Assembly (NCBI GenBank): GCA_963744915.1
Contig: CAVUUY010000009.1
Location: 186,001 to 250,000 of the forward strand
Direction of reading: 5' to 3'
DNA from: DATAFF01 sp963744915
Lineage (GTDB): Bacteria > Pseudomonadota > Alphaproteobacteria > Rhizobiales > Aestuariivirgaceae
DNA length: 64,000 bases
Shown piece after piece: positions 27,350 through 36,711 of this stretch (positions within the stretch are counted from its first letter, which is position 1; each line of letters begins with the position of its first letter). Made by a program: the position numbers and the translations under genes. A model generated the notes under the pieces. That model searched no databases, was not told the DNA's origin, and saw nothing but the letters and a program-made list of their open reading frames with translations.

Positions 27350-27360
27350 GATCGTCATTG

Positions 27361-28113
27361 GTGGCCAGGCATCTCATCCTCGAGGTCGTGGATTCGACGA
27401 ACAGCGAGGCGGGACGTCTCAATGCAGGCGGCCAGCGCGGGCCGCTCTGGATCATGGCGCGCGCCCAGGCAGCCGGGCGGGGTCGTCACGGCCGCGACTG
27501 GGAATCGCCGCCGGGCAATCTCTATGCCACACTCCTGATGACGCTTGCGGTGCCGCTGGCCCATGCGGCACAGCTCGCCTTCGTGGCAAGCCTCGCCATG
27601 CGCGACACGGTCTCCGCGCTGCTTCCCCTGCCGGCACCCGCCATCGGCCTGAAATGGCCCAATGACGTGCTGATCGCCGGCCGCAAGGTCTCCGGCATCC
27701 TGGTCGAGACGCTGCCGGCCACCAGCGATGGCGGACTGAACGTCGCCATTGGCTGCGGCCTCAATATCGAGCACGCGCCCGCCGTCACCCGCATGCCGGC
27801 GACCTCCCTTGCCGATCACGGTGCCGCACCCTCGGCCGATGCGGCGCTGGCCGAGCTCATGGCGCGCATGGACGCACGGCTCGAGCAATGGCAGTCGGGC
27901 CGCGGCTTTCCGGGCATCCGCGATGCCTGGCTTGCCGCCGCCATCGGGCTTGGCTCAGACCTCGCGGTGGTGCTCGACGGGCGGGTGGTGCGCGGCTGCT
28001 TCGAAGGCCTGGGCGGCGATGGCGCCATGCTGCTTCGGCTTGCCGACGGGACGGTGCGCCCGCTCCATGCCGGCGAGGTGACCTTCGCATCGGCCGACCG
28101 GGCGCCGGCATGA
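27361..28113 (+). CDS. birA: Biotin--[acetyl-CoA-carboxylase] ligase
   Basis: This enzyme activates biotin with ATP and attaches it to carboxylase carrier proteins. The 250-residue protein shows the biotin-binding loop GRGRHGRDWESPPGNLY, the KWPNDVLIAGRKVSGIL segment and a C-terminal SH3-like domain. It lacks the N-terminal winged helix of E. coli BirA, so it is a group I ligase without a repressor domain. No ATG fits: GTG 27361 or the preceding TTG 27358 is the start. It follows nuoN directly and its stop overlaps the RNase J start, as in several alphaproteobacteria. Confidence 0.95.
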   Translation: MARHLILEVVDSTNSEAGRLNAGGQRGPLWIMARAQAAGRGRHGRDWESPPGNLYATLLMTLAVPLAHAAQLAFVASLAMRDTVSALLPLPAPAIGLKWPNDVLIAGRKVSGILVETLPATSDGGLNVAIGCGLNIEHAPAVTRMPATSLADHGAAPSADAALAELMARMDARLEQWQSGRGFPGIRDAWLAAAIGLGSDLAVVLDGRVVRGCFEGLGGDGAMLLRLADGTVRPLHAGEVTFASADRAPA

Positions 28114-29786
28114 TGGGCGCGCCGCGCGGCCGCTCTGAGCTCGTCCTGCTGCCGCTCGGCGGCATCGGCGAGATCGGCATGAACTGCTATCTCTATGGTG
28201 TCGGCGAGGAGCGGAACCGCAAATGGATCATGGTCGATCTCGGCGTCAAATTCGGCGACGACCGCGATCCCGGCATCGACCTGATCCTGCCGGATGTCTC
28301 CTTCATCGCGCAACGCCGCCGCCACCTCCTCGGCATCGTGCTGACCCATGCCCATGAGGACCATATCGGGGCGCTGCCCTGGCTGTGGCGGCGCCTTCAG
28401 GCCCCGGTCTACTGCACCCCCTTCACCGCCGCGCTGATCGAGAACAAGCTCGAGGAGGCAGGGCTCGTCGGCGAGCTGCCGCTGCGCGTGCTGCCGATGG
28501 GGGCGCGCTGGCAGCTTGGCCCGTTCGACCTCGAATATGTGGCGGTGGCGCATTCGATCCCGGAGCCGAATGCGCTGGTGGTTCGCACCGAGGCGGGGAC
28601 CGCGGTCCACACCGGCGACTGGAAGATCGATCATCAACCCTCCATCCCGCCCCAGATCGACGAGCAGCGGCTGCGTCAGATCGGCGCCGAGGGGGTGGAT
28701 GCCCTGGTCTGCGATTCCACCAATGTGCTGCGGCCCGGGCGCTCGCCGTCGGAGCACCAGATCGGCGACGTGCTGGCCAACATGATCGGTGCCGCCAAGG
28801 CGAGGGTCGCGATCACGACCTTCGCCTCGCATGTCGGGCGGATCCACTCGGTGGCCCGTGCCGCGGCCGCCGAGGGCCGCGTGGTGGTGGTTGCCGGCCG
28901 CGCCATGCACCGGGTGATCGACGCCGCCCGCAGGGTCGGGCTGTTGATCGACCACACTTTCCAGGGCGACGATGCCTTCGGCTATCTGCCGCGCGACAAG
29001 GTGGTGCTGCTGTGCACCGGCAGCCAGGGAGAGCCGCGCGCCGCGCTCGCCCGGATCGCCGAGGGAAACCATCCGGAGATCGCGCTCGAGCCCGGCGATC
29101 TCGTGATCTTCTCCTCCCGCTCGATCCCCGGCAACGAGAAGGCGATCGGCGCGGTGATCAATGGCCTCGCCGCGCAGGGGGTCGAAGTCGTGACCGCCGA
29201 TGATGCGCTGGTGCACACCTCCGGCCATCCCCGCCAGGACGAGATCCGCTCGCTCTATGACTGGGTGAAACCGCGGCTGGTGGTGCCGATGCATGGCGAG
29301 ATGCGGCATCTGATGCGCCATCTCGCCTTCGCCAAAGAGTGCGGCGTGAGCGAGGCGATGCTCGTGCCCGATGGGCGAATGCTGCGCCTCGCCCCTGGTC
29401 CGGCCGAAATCGCGGGCGAGATCGAGACCGGTGTCGTCCATGTCGACGGCCGCCTGCTGGTGCCGGGGCGCGAGGGTCCGGCGCGCCTGCGCCGCAAGCT
29501 GTCCTTCTCCGGCATCATCGTGGCGTCGGTGGCATTGGACGGCCGCGGCGAGGTCATCGGCGCGCCGGCGCTGGTGCTCGACGGCATTCCCGACGAGGAC
29601 AGCGACGGCCGCAGCCTGCGCGAGCGCCTGCTCGGCGCCGTGAACCAGGCGCTCCACGCCATGCCGCGGGGGCGGCGGCGCGACAGCGCCGCGGTGCAGG
29701 AGCTCCTGCGCGGCGCGCTGCGCAAGGAGGCTGACCTCGCCTGGGGCAAGAAGCCGGTCTGCCACGTGGTCATCCACCGGATCTGA
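28110..29786 (+). CDS. rnj: Ribonuclease J
   Basis: RNase J is a metallo-beta-lactamase/beta-CASP enzyme with 5'-3' exo- and endoribonuclease activity used in rRNA and mRNA processing. The 558-residue protein has the catalytic motif HAHEDHIGALPWL, the HTGDWKID segment, CDSTNV, the beta-CASP region (FASHVGRIHSV) and HTSGHPRQDE near the C-terminal catalytic ligands. It overlaps birA by four bases. Length matches the family. Confidence 0.96.
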   Translation: MMGAPRGRSELVLLPLGGIGEIGMNCYLYGVGEERNRKWIMVDLGVKFGDDRDPGIDLILPDVSFIAQRRRHLLGIVLTHAHEDHIGALPWLWRRLQAPVYCTPFTAALIENKLEEAGLVGELPLRVLPMGARWQLGPFDLEYVAVAHSIPEPNALVVRTEAGTAVHTGDWKIDHQPSIPPQIDEQRLRQIGAEGVDALVCDSTNVLRPGRSPSEHQIGDVLANMIGAAKARVAITTFASHVGRIHSVARAAAAEGRVVVVAGRAMHRVIDAARRVGLLIDHTFQGDDAFGYLPRDKVVLLCTGSQGEPRAALARIAEGNHPEIALEPGDLVIFSSRSIPGNEKAIGAVINGLAAQGVEVVTADDALVHTSGHPRQDEIRSLYDWVKPRLVVPMHGEMRHLMRHLAFAKECGVSEAMLVPDGRMLRLAPGPAEIAGEIETGVVHVDGRLLVPGREGPARLRRKLSFSGIIVASVALDGRGEVIGAPALVLDGIPDEDSDGRSLRERLLGAVNQALHAMPRGRRRDSAAVQELLRGALRKEADLAWGKKPVCHVVIHRI

Positions 29787-29903
29787 CGGGCCTTTGCCGT
29801 TCGCCACAAGCGGCCGCGGATCGATGGCTTGGTGAAGTGTTTCCTTAACCTCGGTGCTTGACCGGGCCTTGGCGGGTCGGACGAAATCGGCCAATCTGCC
29901 GGC

Positions 29904-30341
29904 ATGGTGCTGCCGCCGTCGCGAACGCTTTATTTCGAGGATCTTTCGGTCGGAATGGTCGAGACCTATTCCAAGGTCGTCAAATCCTCGGACGTGATCG
30001 GCTTTGCCGAGATCAGCGGCGACCGCAACCCGATTCACCTCTCGGAGCATTTCGCCGCCAAGACCCAGTTCGGAGGCCGCATCGCCCACGGCCTCTACAC
30101 CGCGAGCCTGATCTCGGCGGTGATCGGAACGAGGCTGCCCGGGCCGGGTGCCGTCTATCTCTCCCAGACGCTCAACTTCAAGGCGCCGGTGCGGATCGGC
30201 GATACGGTGGTGGCTGCCGTAACGGTAAGCGAGCTGATCGCCGAGCGGCTGAGGGTGAAGCTGCTCTGCACCTGCAAGGTCGAGGACACGGTCGTCCTCG
30301 AGGGTGACGCAATGGTCAAGGTTCCGAGCCGGCCGCGCTGA
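29904..30341 (+). CDS. MaoC-type (R)-specific enoyl-CoA hydratase
   Basis: The 145-residue single hot-dog-fold protein has the hydratase-2 motif in AEISGDRNPIHLSEHFAAKTQFGGRIAHG, with the catalytic Asp and His. Such enzymes hydrate trans-2-enoyl-CoA to (R)-3-hydroxyacyl-CoA and often feed polyhydroxyalkanoate synthesis (PhaJ-like). It stands alone between rnj and parC, about 120 bp from rnj. The exact acyl substrate cannot be told from sequence. Confidence 0.88.
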   Translation: MVLPPSRTLYFEDLSVGMVETYSKVVKSSDVIGFAEISGDRNPIHLSEHFAAKTQFGGRIAHGLYTASLISAVIGTRLPGPGAVYLSQTLNFKAPVRIGDTVVAAVTVSELIAERLRVKLLCTCKVEDTVVLEGDAMVKVPSRPR

Positions 30342-30406
30342 TGGCGGAGGGCAGCCGGAAGGGAACTTGCCCGAAATCGCCTGCTGGCGTGCTATAGCGC
30401 CGGACC

Positions 30407-32683
30407 ATGAGCAAGCAGGTTTCTCCGCCGCCTCGGCCGGAGGATATCGAGCCGATTCGGCTGCGGGACGCGCTCGAGGAGCGCTACCTTGCCTATGCCC
30501 TCTCCACCATCATGCACCGGGCGCTGCCCGATGTGCGCGACGGCCTGAAGCCGGTCCACCGCCGCCTCCTCTATGCCATGCGTCTGCTGCGGCTCGATCC
30601 GGGGGCCGGGTTCAAGAAATGCGCCCGCGTGGTTGGCGACGTCATCGGCAAGTTCCACCCCCATGGCGATCAGGCGGTCTATGATGCCATGGTGCGTCTG
30701 GCCCAGGATTTTGCCCAACGCTACCCGTTGATCGAGGGGCAGGGCAATTTCGGCAATATCGATGGCGACAATGCCGCGGCCTACCGCTACACGGAGGCCC
30801 GCCTCACCGAGGTTGCGGCCCTGCTCATCGATGGCATCGACGAGGATGCCGTCGATTTCCGCGACACCTACAATGGCGAGGACCGCGAGCCGGTGGTGCT
30901 GCCGGGCGCGTTTCCCAATTTGCTCGCCAATGGCGCATCCGGCATTGCGGTGGGAATGGCGACGTCGGTGCCGCCGCACAACGCTGCCGAGCTGTGCGAT
31001 GCCGCGCTCCATCTCATCAAACATCCCAATGCCGGCACCGAAAAGCTGATGCAGTTCGTGCCCGGCCCGGACTTCCCGACCGGCGGCACCATCATCGACA
31101 GTCCCGCGAGCATACTCGAAGCCTATGCCACCGGCCGGGGCACCTTCCGGGTGCGCGCCCGCTGGTCGGAGGAGCAGCTCGGCCGCGGCACCTGGCAGAT
31201 CGTCGTCACGGAAATTCCCTTTCAGGTCCAGAAGGGCCGGCTCGTCGAGCGGATCGCCGAGCTTCTCACCGAGCGCAAGCTGCCGCTGCTCGCCGATGTC
31301 CGCGACGAATCCGCCGAGGATGTCCGTCTGGTCCTCGAGCCCAAAAGCCGCACCGTCGATCCCCGCATCCTGATGGAGCAGCTGTTCCGCTCGACCGACC
31401 TCGAGGCCCGCATTCCGCTCAACATGAACGTGCTGTCGCGCGGCCGGGTGCCGGGCGTGCTGTCGCTGCAGCAGGTGCTGCGGCAATGGCTCGATCACCG
31501 CCGCGACGTGCTGCTGCGGCGCTCGCGCCACCGCCTGGCCGAGATCGGCCGCAGGCTCGAAGTGCTCGGCGGCTATCTCATCGCCTATCTCAATCTCGAC
31601 GAGGTGATCCGCATCATCCGCGAGTTCGAGGAGCCGAAGCCGGCGCTGATGCAGCGTTTCGACCTGACCGACGTCCAGGCCGAGGCCATCCTCAACATGC
31701 GGCTGCGCGCCCTGCGCAAGCTCGAGGAAATCGAGATCCGCAAGGAGCACAAGGCGCTCACCGAGGAGAAGGGCGGCCTCGAGAGCCTGCTTGCCTCCGA
31801 GGAGGCCCAGTGGCAGACCATCGCCGATCAGGTGAGGGAGGTCCGCGACCGCTTCGGCAAAAAGACCGAGCTTGGCCGCCGCCGCACCGATTTCGCCACC
31901 GCTCCGACGATCGCCGTCGAGGCCGAACAGGCGCTGATCGACAAGGAACCGGTCACCGTCGTGTGCTCGGAAAAGGGCTGGATCCGCACCCTGCGCGGAC
32001 ATCTCCAGGATTTCTCGGGCCTCCAGTTCAAGGAGGGTGACCGCAGCAAGTTCGTCCTGTTTGGCCACACCACCGACCGGCTGCTGCTGCTGTCGCATTC
32101 CGGCAAGTTCTTCACCCTCGAGGTGGCGAAGCTGCCGGGCGGCCGCGGCCATGGCGAGCCGCTGCGGCTGATGATCGACCTCGAGGCCGCCGAAGGCATT
32201 GCCGACCTGCTGCTCCACCGTCCGGGCGGCCGGCTGCTGCTTGCCGCCTGCGACGGCAACGGCTTCATCGCGCCCGAGGAGGAATGCCTGGCCAATACCC
32301 GCAAGGGCAAGCAGGTGATGAACGTCAAGGCGCCGGCCGAGGCGATGCTGGCCATTCCGGTGCCGGCCGCCGCCGACCATCTGGCGGTGATCGGCGACAA
32401 CCGCAAGCTCGTGATCTTTCCCCTCGACCAGGTTCCGGAAATGGCCCGCGGCCGCGGCGTCAGGCTGCAGAAATACAAGGGCGGCAGCCTGAGCGACGCC
32501 AGGGCCTTTCGCCTGGCCGACGGCCTGTCCTGGGTCGATTCATCCGGCCGAAACTGGACCGTGACGGCCCTCGGCGACTGGCTCGGCGAGCGCGCCCAGG
32601 CCGGTCGCATGCCCCCCAAGGGCTTTCCGCGCAGCAACCGTTTCGAGGAATTGCGGTCGCAACGACCAGCATCCGCGAATTGA
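30407..32683 (+). CDS. parC: DNA topoisomerase IV subunit A
   Basis: ParC is the DNA-cleaving subunit of topoisomerase IV, which separates linked daughter chromosomes. The 758-residue protein has the N-terminal segment LEERYLAYALSTIMHRALPD, the active-site Tyr128 in AAYRYTEARLTE and six weak C-terminal beta-propeller repeats. In the quinolone pocket (KFHPHGDQAVYDAM) position 89, which aligns with E. coli ParC Ser80, is Gln. The size and the short C-terminal propeller separate it from GyrA. Confidence 0.96.
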   Translation: MSKQVSPPPRPEDIEPIRLRDALEERYLAYALSTIMHRALPDVRDGLKPVHRRLLYAMRLLRLDPGAGFKKCARVVGDVIGKFHPHGDQAVYDAMVRLAQDFAQRYPLIEGQGNFGNIDGDNAAAYRYTEARLTEVAALLIDGIDEDAVDFRDTYNGEDREPVVLPGAFPNLLANGASGIAVGMATSVPPHNAAELCDAALHLIKHPNAGTEKLMQFVPGPDFPTGGTIIDSPASILEAYATGRGTFRVRARWSEEQLGRGTWQIVVTEIPFQVQKGRLVERIAELLTERKLPLLADVRDESAEDVRLVLEPKSRTVDPRILMEQLFRSTDLEARIPLNMNVLSRGRVPGVLSLQQVLRQWLDHRRDVLLRRSRHRLAEIGRRLEVLGGYLIAYLNLDEVIRIIREFEEPKPALMQRFDLTDVQAEAILNMRLRALRKLEEIEIRKEHKALTEEKGGLESLLASEEAQWQTIADQVREVRDRFGKKTELGRRRTDFATAPTIAVEAEQALIDKEPVTVVCSEKGWIRTLRGHLQDFSGLQFKEGDRSKFVLFGHTTDRLLLLSHSGKFFTLEVAKLPGGRGHGEPLRLMIDLEAAEGIADLLLHRPGGRLLLAACDGNGFIAPEEECLANTRKGKQVMNVKAPAEAMLAIPVPAAADHLAVIGDNRKLVIFPLDQVPEMARGRGVRLQKYKGGSLSDARAFRLADGLSWVDSSGRNWTVTALGDWLGERAQAGRMPPKGFPRSNRFEELRSQRPASAN

Positions 32684-32700
32684 TTGACACGGGTATTTTC

Positions 32701-32751
32701 GAGGTTAATCCTGAGGTTAACCGAATTTTTCCCTTGAACAGGTATTATAAT
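32701..32751 (+). promoter_or_regulatory. Direct-repeat promoter region upstream of the 32835 gene
   Basis: GAGGTTAA occurs twice, at 32701-32708 and 32713-32720, 12 bp apart, followed by a perfect TATAAT at 32746-32751. The two TTAA cores are 8 bases apart, one more than the CtrA consensus spacing of seven. The region is clearly AT-richer than its surroundings. It is a plausible promoter/operator for the unassigned gene at 32835; which regulator binds is unknown. Confidence 0.4.
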
Positions 32752-32834
32752 GGACAAATTCGGGCTGCTTATCGAAGTTTCCTCAAGGAGATGCCCGTCT
32801 CGTTGGAAATTCGGAGACAAGGGCCGATCGGTCG

Positions 32835-33596
32835 ATGACGGTTGAAACGAGCTGGATCGCCAACGGTCGACCCGTGAAGGTCATCAGCGGCGAGATCGGA
32901 TCGCGAGACGACGAAGACGCGCTGATCCAGCGGAGCGGCTATGTCCGGCTCGTTACCTCACCGGGAGCGACCGAGGTGCGGTGGGCGGTGTTCGCGCCCA
33001 ACTGGGCCTCGATGTTCTATGCCATCAACTGGCTGCCGCGCTTTCCACCGCCCTACCGGCTGCGCTACTTCATCGTCGGCTGGTGCGAGGAGCAGTATGA
33101 CGACGTCAAAGGCGCCTGCGAGCGGATCGACGAGATCATCGCCAAAAGCGATATCCACATCACCACCCGCACCTTCGTCAAGGATGTCGACCCCGGCAAG
33201 ACGGCGGTCCCGGATCTCCTGCGCGATGCCTTGATGGACCATTCGGTCGGCCCGGAATATGCCGTCGACTGCGTGTTCGATACGAGCATCGGCCGCTTTT
33301 GCGTCGAGCGTGTCGGCTCGCGCTCGGCGATCGCCCAGATCTGGGGCCTGAGCCCGTCCTCCTATCCCTGCCAGTCCGGCCACACCTACGACCAGATGGT
33401 GTCGATGGCCTATGCCAAGGTGCTGCGCACCGGCGTGCCCCATTATGACCATGTCATGGCGTCGATGATGACGCCCGAGAAGGTGCCGCTCTGGGTGCCC
33501 TATCAGCGGGTGGTCCTGCCGCACCGCTTCCCCGACGGCCGCAAGGGCGTGACGGTGGTCAGCCAGCTCACCAAGGTCGACATCAAACTCCTCTGA
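32835..33596 (+). CDS. Unassigned alphaproteobacterial protein
   Basis: I do not recognise this 253-residue protein with confidence. It has no signal peptide or membrane segment. The N-terminal part contains an aromatic-rich stretch (APNWASMFYAINWLPRFPPP), and the C-terminal half (from about residue 140, with YDHVMASMMTP and a final GVTVVSQLTKVDIKLL strand) resembles a PAS-like sensory fold only loosely. It is preceded by a promoter-like region with a direct repeat. Its 3' end overlaps the convergent gene at 33583 by 14 bp. Confidence 0.65.
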   Translation: MTVETSWIANGRPVKVISGEIGSRDDEDALIQRSGYVRLVTSPGATEVRWAVFAPNWASMFYAINWLPRFPPPYRLRYFIVGWCEEQYDDVKGACERIDEIIAKSDIHITTRTFVKDVDPGKTAVPDLLRDALMDHSVGPEYAVDCVFDTSIGRFCVERVGSRSAIAQIWGLSPSSYPCQSGHTYDQMVSMAYAKVLRTGVPHYDHVMASMMTPEKVPLWVPYQRVVLPHRFPDGRKGVTVVSQLTKVDIKLL

Positions 33597-34416
33597 CCCA
33601 CTTCTCCTCGATCAGGAAGTCGAGATCGGAACGTTCCGCCAGCACCAGCCACTCATTGCTGGGAATGTCCTCGGGGCAGTGCTGCCATCTGAGGAAGCTT
33701 GGTTCGAGATGGGGGTATTTCATGCGCGTGACATGACCGTGATTGGCCATCTGGTCGCTTACCAGGCCCCAGATCGCATCCGGGTACCATTTGAGATAGG
33801 CAAGCAGCATGCCGAGAAACGGCATCGTATCGAAATAGCTGCGGTTTTTCAGAGTCGGGCTGAGCCAGATCTCGCCATGGTATACCAGGCGCCCGCGCAC
33901 CCGTCCGGCGCGGCTGTAGGACGGCGGCTCGAGATAGGCCGGAACCATCAGCTCATGGCGCTTCAGATAGAGGCCGGCCATCCAGCCGACCACCCATTCG
34001 GCGAGGCTCGTATCGACATAGTCGAGCCGGTAGGCCTGCAGCGACACGACCTCGCCCTGCTTGTTGCGGGCGCCGAGCCAGAATGCCTTGTCCTGCAGCC
34101 GCCCGACCGCCGGATCGAACATGGGTGAGGCATTGCTGCCGCGCAGCATCAGGCGCTGGCGGGCGAATTCAGGGAAATCGCTGGAGAAGAACGGCTCGGT
34201 GTCGAGTGCCCGCGCCCGCTCGATCAGACCGTGCACGATCTCTACCGCCGCCAGCGGATTGGGCATGCCCCCTTCCGGGCTTGCCTCGTTCCGCCTCACC
34301 GCGGCCACGGGACTGGCCGACAAGGCCGCCAGGGCCGGGACGATCCGCCCCGGCTCGGCAACCGGCTGCCGCGCTTCGAAATGGACCGGCTTGCCGGCAA
34401 TTTTCCCCTCGATCAT
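33583..34416 (-). CDS. Unassigned protein, possible GNAT-like fold
   Basis: This 277-residue protein has no recognised family motif. After a variable N-terminal 60 residues there is a region with alternating strands and helices (FWLGARNKQGEVVSLQAYR, RGRLVYHGEIWLSP, then LAYLKWYPDAIWGLVSDQ) that could be an acyltransferase-like fold; this is a guess. The ATG at 34416 is used because upstream in-frame sequence looks non-coding. It converges on the gene at 32835 with a 14-bp overlap of the 3' ends. Confidence 0.6.
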   Translation of the reverse strand: MIEGKIAGKPVHFEARQPVAEPGRIVPALAALSASPVAAVRRNEASPEGGMPNPLAAVEIVHGLIERARALDTEPFFSSDFPEFARQRLMLRGSNASPMFDPAVGRLQDKAFWLGARNKQGEVVSLQAYRLDYVDTSLAEWVVGWMAGLYLKRHELMVPAYLEPPSYSRAGRVRGRLVYHGEIWLSPTLKNRSYFDTMPFLGMLLAYLKWYPDAIWGLVSDQMANHGHVTRMKYPHLEPSFLRWQHCPEDIPSNEWLVLAERSDLDFLIEEKWVRGV

Positions 34417-34536
34417 CCATGAGCCCCCGGAGCACGAATCAGACAATCCAGCATCTTTCGGCGTACCGGAATCCGCAACCGCCCACAAAGGGCTAGCCAG
34501 CGACTTGCGGTGGGAAAGTGTCCGAAAGTGGAAAAT

Positions 34537-35292
34537 TCAGTCCGGACCGACCTCGGTCCAGCCGTCGCGCGTCAATCGCTCCTGGGGCAGGAACCGCGAC
34601 TTGTAGGCCATTTTCGATGAGCCCTGGACCCAATAGCCGAGATAGACATAGGGCAGGCCCATCTTGCGCGCCTTCTCGATGTGATCGAGGATCATGAAGG
34701 TGCCGAGGCTGCGACCCACCTGGCGCGGGTCGTAGAAGCTGTAGACCATCGACAGACCGTCGCCGAGGATGTCGGTCAGGGCCGCGGCAATCAGCGGCCC
34801 CTGGCGGGAATCCGGCCCGGCCAGCGAGATCGCCGGCTTGGCGCGGTATTCGAGGATCCGCGTGTCGACGAAGCTCTCGTCGACCATGGCCGAATAGTCG
34901 AGCACCGTCATGTCCGCCATGCCGCCGCCTTCATGGCGGTCGTCGATATAGTTGCGGAACAGGGTATATTGCTCGGCGGAGGCCCGCGCCGTCAGCACCG
35001 AGGTGGTGAGATCGCGATTGCGCCGCATGGTGCGGCGGAAGCTGGCAGTCCATTGGAACCGTTCCACCGCCACCCGCACCGACACGCAGGCCGAGCAGCC
35101 CTCGCAGGCCGGCCGATAGGCGATGTTCTGGCTGCGCCGGAACCCGCCCTGCGAGAGCGTGTCGTGCAGCGCCCGGGCATCGTAGCTGATCAGGTGGGTG
35201 AAAACCTTCCGCTCCTGCTTGCCGCATAGATAGGGGCAGGGGGCGGGCGCGGTGATGAAAAACTGAGGGAAATTGCGCCGTTCGATGCTCAC
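34537..35292 (-). CDS. bpt: Aspartate/glutamate leucyl(arginyl)transferase (Bpt)
   Basis: Bpt moves leucine from leucyl-tRNA to N-terminal Asp or Glu of proteins, creating an N-degron that targets them to ClpAP through ClpS. The 251-residue protein has the N-terminal cysteine motif CPYLCGKQERKVFTHL, the second set CEGCSACVSVRV and the C-terminal GNAT-like domain (DILGDGLSMVYSFYDP, YVYLGYWVQGSSKMAYK). Length fits. It lies next to the threonine ammonia-lyase locus. Confidence 0.93.
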   Translation of the reverse strand: MSIERRNFPQFFITAPAPCPYLCGKQERKVFTHLISYDARALHDTLSQGGFRRSQNIAYRPACEGCSACVSVRVAVERFQWTASFRRTMRRNRDLTTSVLTARASAEQYTLFRNYIDDRHEGGGMADMTVLDYSAMVDESFVDTRILEYRAKPAISLAGPDSRQGPLIAAALTDILGDGLSMVYSFYDPRQVGRSLGTFMILDHIEKARKMGLPYVYLGYWVQGSSKMAYKSRFLPQERLTRDGWTEVGPD

Positions 35293-35363
35293 GACAGGCC
35301 GTTCCGCAAGGATGTTGCTCTGGCCTTAAGGTTGGCCAACACACGGCGAAAGTCAATGCGACG

Positions 35364-36613
35364 TCACGGTCTTGCTGGGGATTCCCGCCCGCCCGGCGCA
35401 TCGAGGACACGGGCGACGAATCCCTGCTTTTCGATGGTCGCCACGATTTCCTCGACATGCCGCCCATCGCGCGCCTCGATCATGATTTCGAGCTCCGCGC
35501 CCTTGGCGGGCACGTCAAGGAACATCCGGCGGTGCGACACTTCGAGAATGTTGGCGCCAAGCTGCCCGAGGATGGTGGCGATCCTGCCCAGGACGCCCGG
35601 CCGGTCGTCGATCTGGATCCGGAGATTGACGATGCGCTGCTCGCGCTCGAGCTCGCGATAGATCACCGAGGCGAGGATCCGCGGGTCGATATTGCCGCCG
35701 CACAGGACGAGCCCGACCTTGCGGCCGCGGAAATGGTCGGGATCGGCCAGCACCGCCGCGAGCCCCGCCGCCCCGGCGCCTTCGGCCAGCGTCTTGACCT
35801 GTGCCGAGATAGGCCATCACCGCCCGCTCGATATCGCTCTCGCTCGACCAGGCGCACGTCGTCGACATAGCGCCGGCAGATGCGCAATGGTCCGCTCGGT
35901 CACGTTCTTGACGGCGATGCCCTCGGCCAGCGTGGAACCGCCGCAGCGCGACGGGTTCACCCTTGAGCGCGTGGATACATGGATGGGTAGAGCTTGACCT
36001 CGACGCCCATCATCTCGATCTGCGGGCTTGATGCTCTTGGCGGCGATCGCCGTGCCGCGACATGACCCCGCCGCCGCCGATCGGCACGACGATGCACTCG
36101 AGCGCCGGGCTCGTCCTCGAGCATCTCGAGCCCGATCGTGCCCTGGCCGGCAATGATCTGGTCGTCGTCATAGGGGTGGATCAGCACGCAGCCCTTCTCG
36201 GCGATGATCTCCTCGGCCGTCACCTGGCTGTCGGCGAGCGTCTCGCCTGACAGCACGACCTGCGCCGCCATGCGCCCGCGTCCGCTCGATCTTGGTTGAA
36301 GGGCGTCGTCTCGGGCATCACGATGGTGGCCGGAATGCCGAGCCGGTGGGCGTGGTAGGCCACCGCCTGGGCGTGGTTGCCGGCCGACATGGCAATGACG
36401 CCGCGCGTCGCGCTCGGCCTCCGTCAGGGACTGCATCTTCACGTAGGCACCGCGGTCCTTGAAGGAATTGGTGACCTGGAGGTTCTCGAACTTGACGTAG
36501 ATTTCGGCGCCCGTGATCTCCGACAGCTTCGGGGCGTGGAGCAGGGGGGTGCGCACCACATTGCCGGCGAGCAGCACGCGCGCCTGGCGGATGTCGTCGA
36601 TCGTCACGGCCAT
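35364..36613 (-). pseudogene. Threonine ammonia-lyase, frame broken by many 1-bp insertions
   Basis: The gene encodes a PLP-dependent threonine dehydratase with a C-terminal ACT domain. Recognisable pieces in order are NVVRTPLLHAPKLSE, the PLP lysine region NSFKDRGAY, MSAGNHAQAVAYHA, the Gly-rich PLP loop IGGGGVM and an ACT domain (RIVNLRIQIDDRPG). They lie in different frames. I count about 11 single-base insertions, near 35794, 35841, 35882, 35942, 35972, 36025, 36057, 36118, 36264, 36295 and 36408, and no deletions. Removing 11 bases from the 1250-bp span gives 413 codons, the expected family length. The C-terminal 130 codons are intact. Sequencing error is more likely than decay because a neighbouring gene on the other strand shows the same pattern. 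Confidence 0.85.
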
Positions 36614-36711
36614 TGGCGCCTCCTGCTTTGGTCAACGCAGAATTCGTGTAGCATTGCGCGAATCTGTCCAGTCTCTCGCGCGTTCGCTACAACAGGAATT
36701 GGAGCATCGCC

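Noticed and set aside
27816..30089. A 757-codon minus-strand frame across birA, rnj and the maoC start
   Set aside because: It is opposite three real genes and has no motif, only shadow composition.
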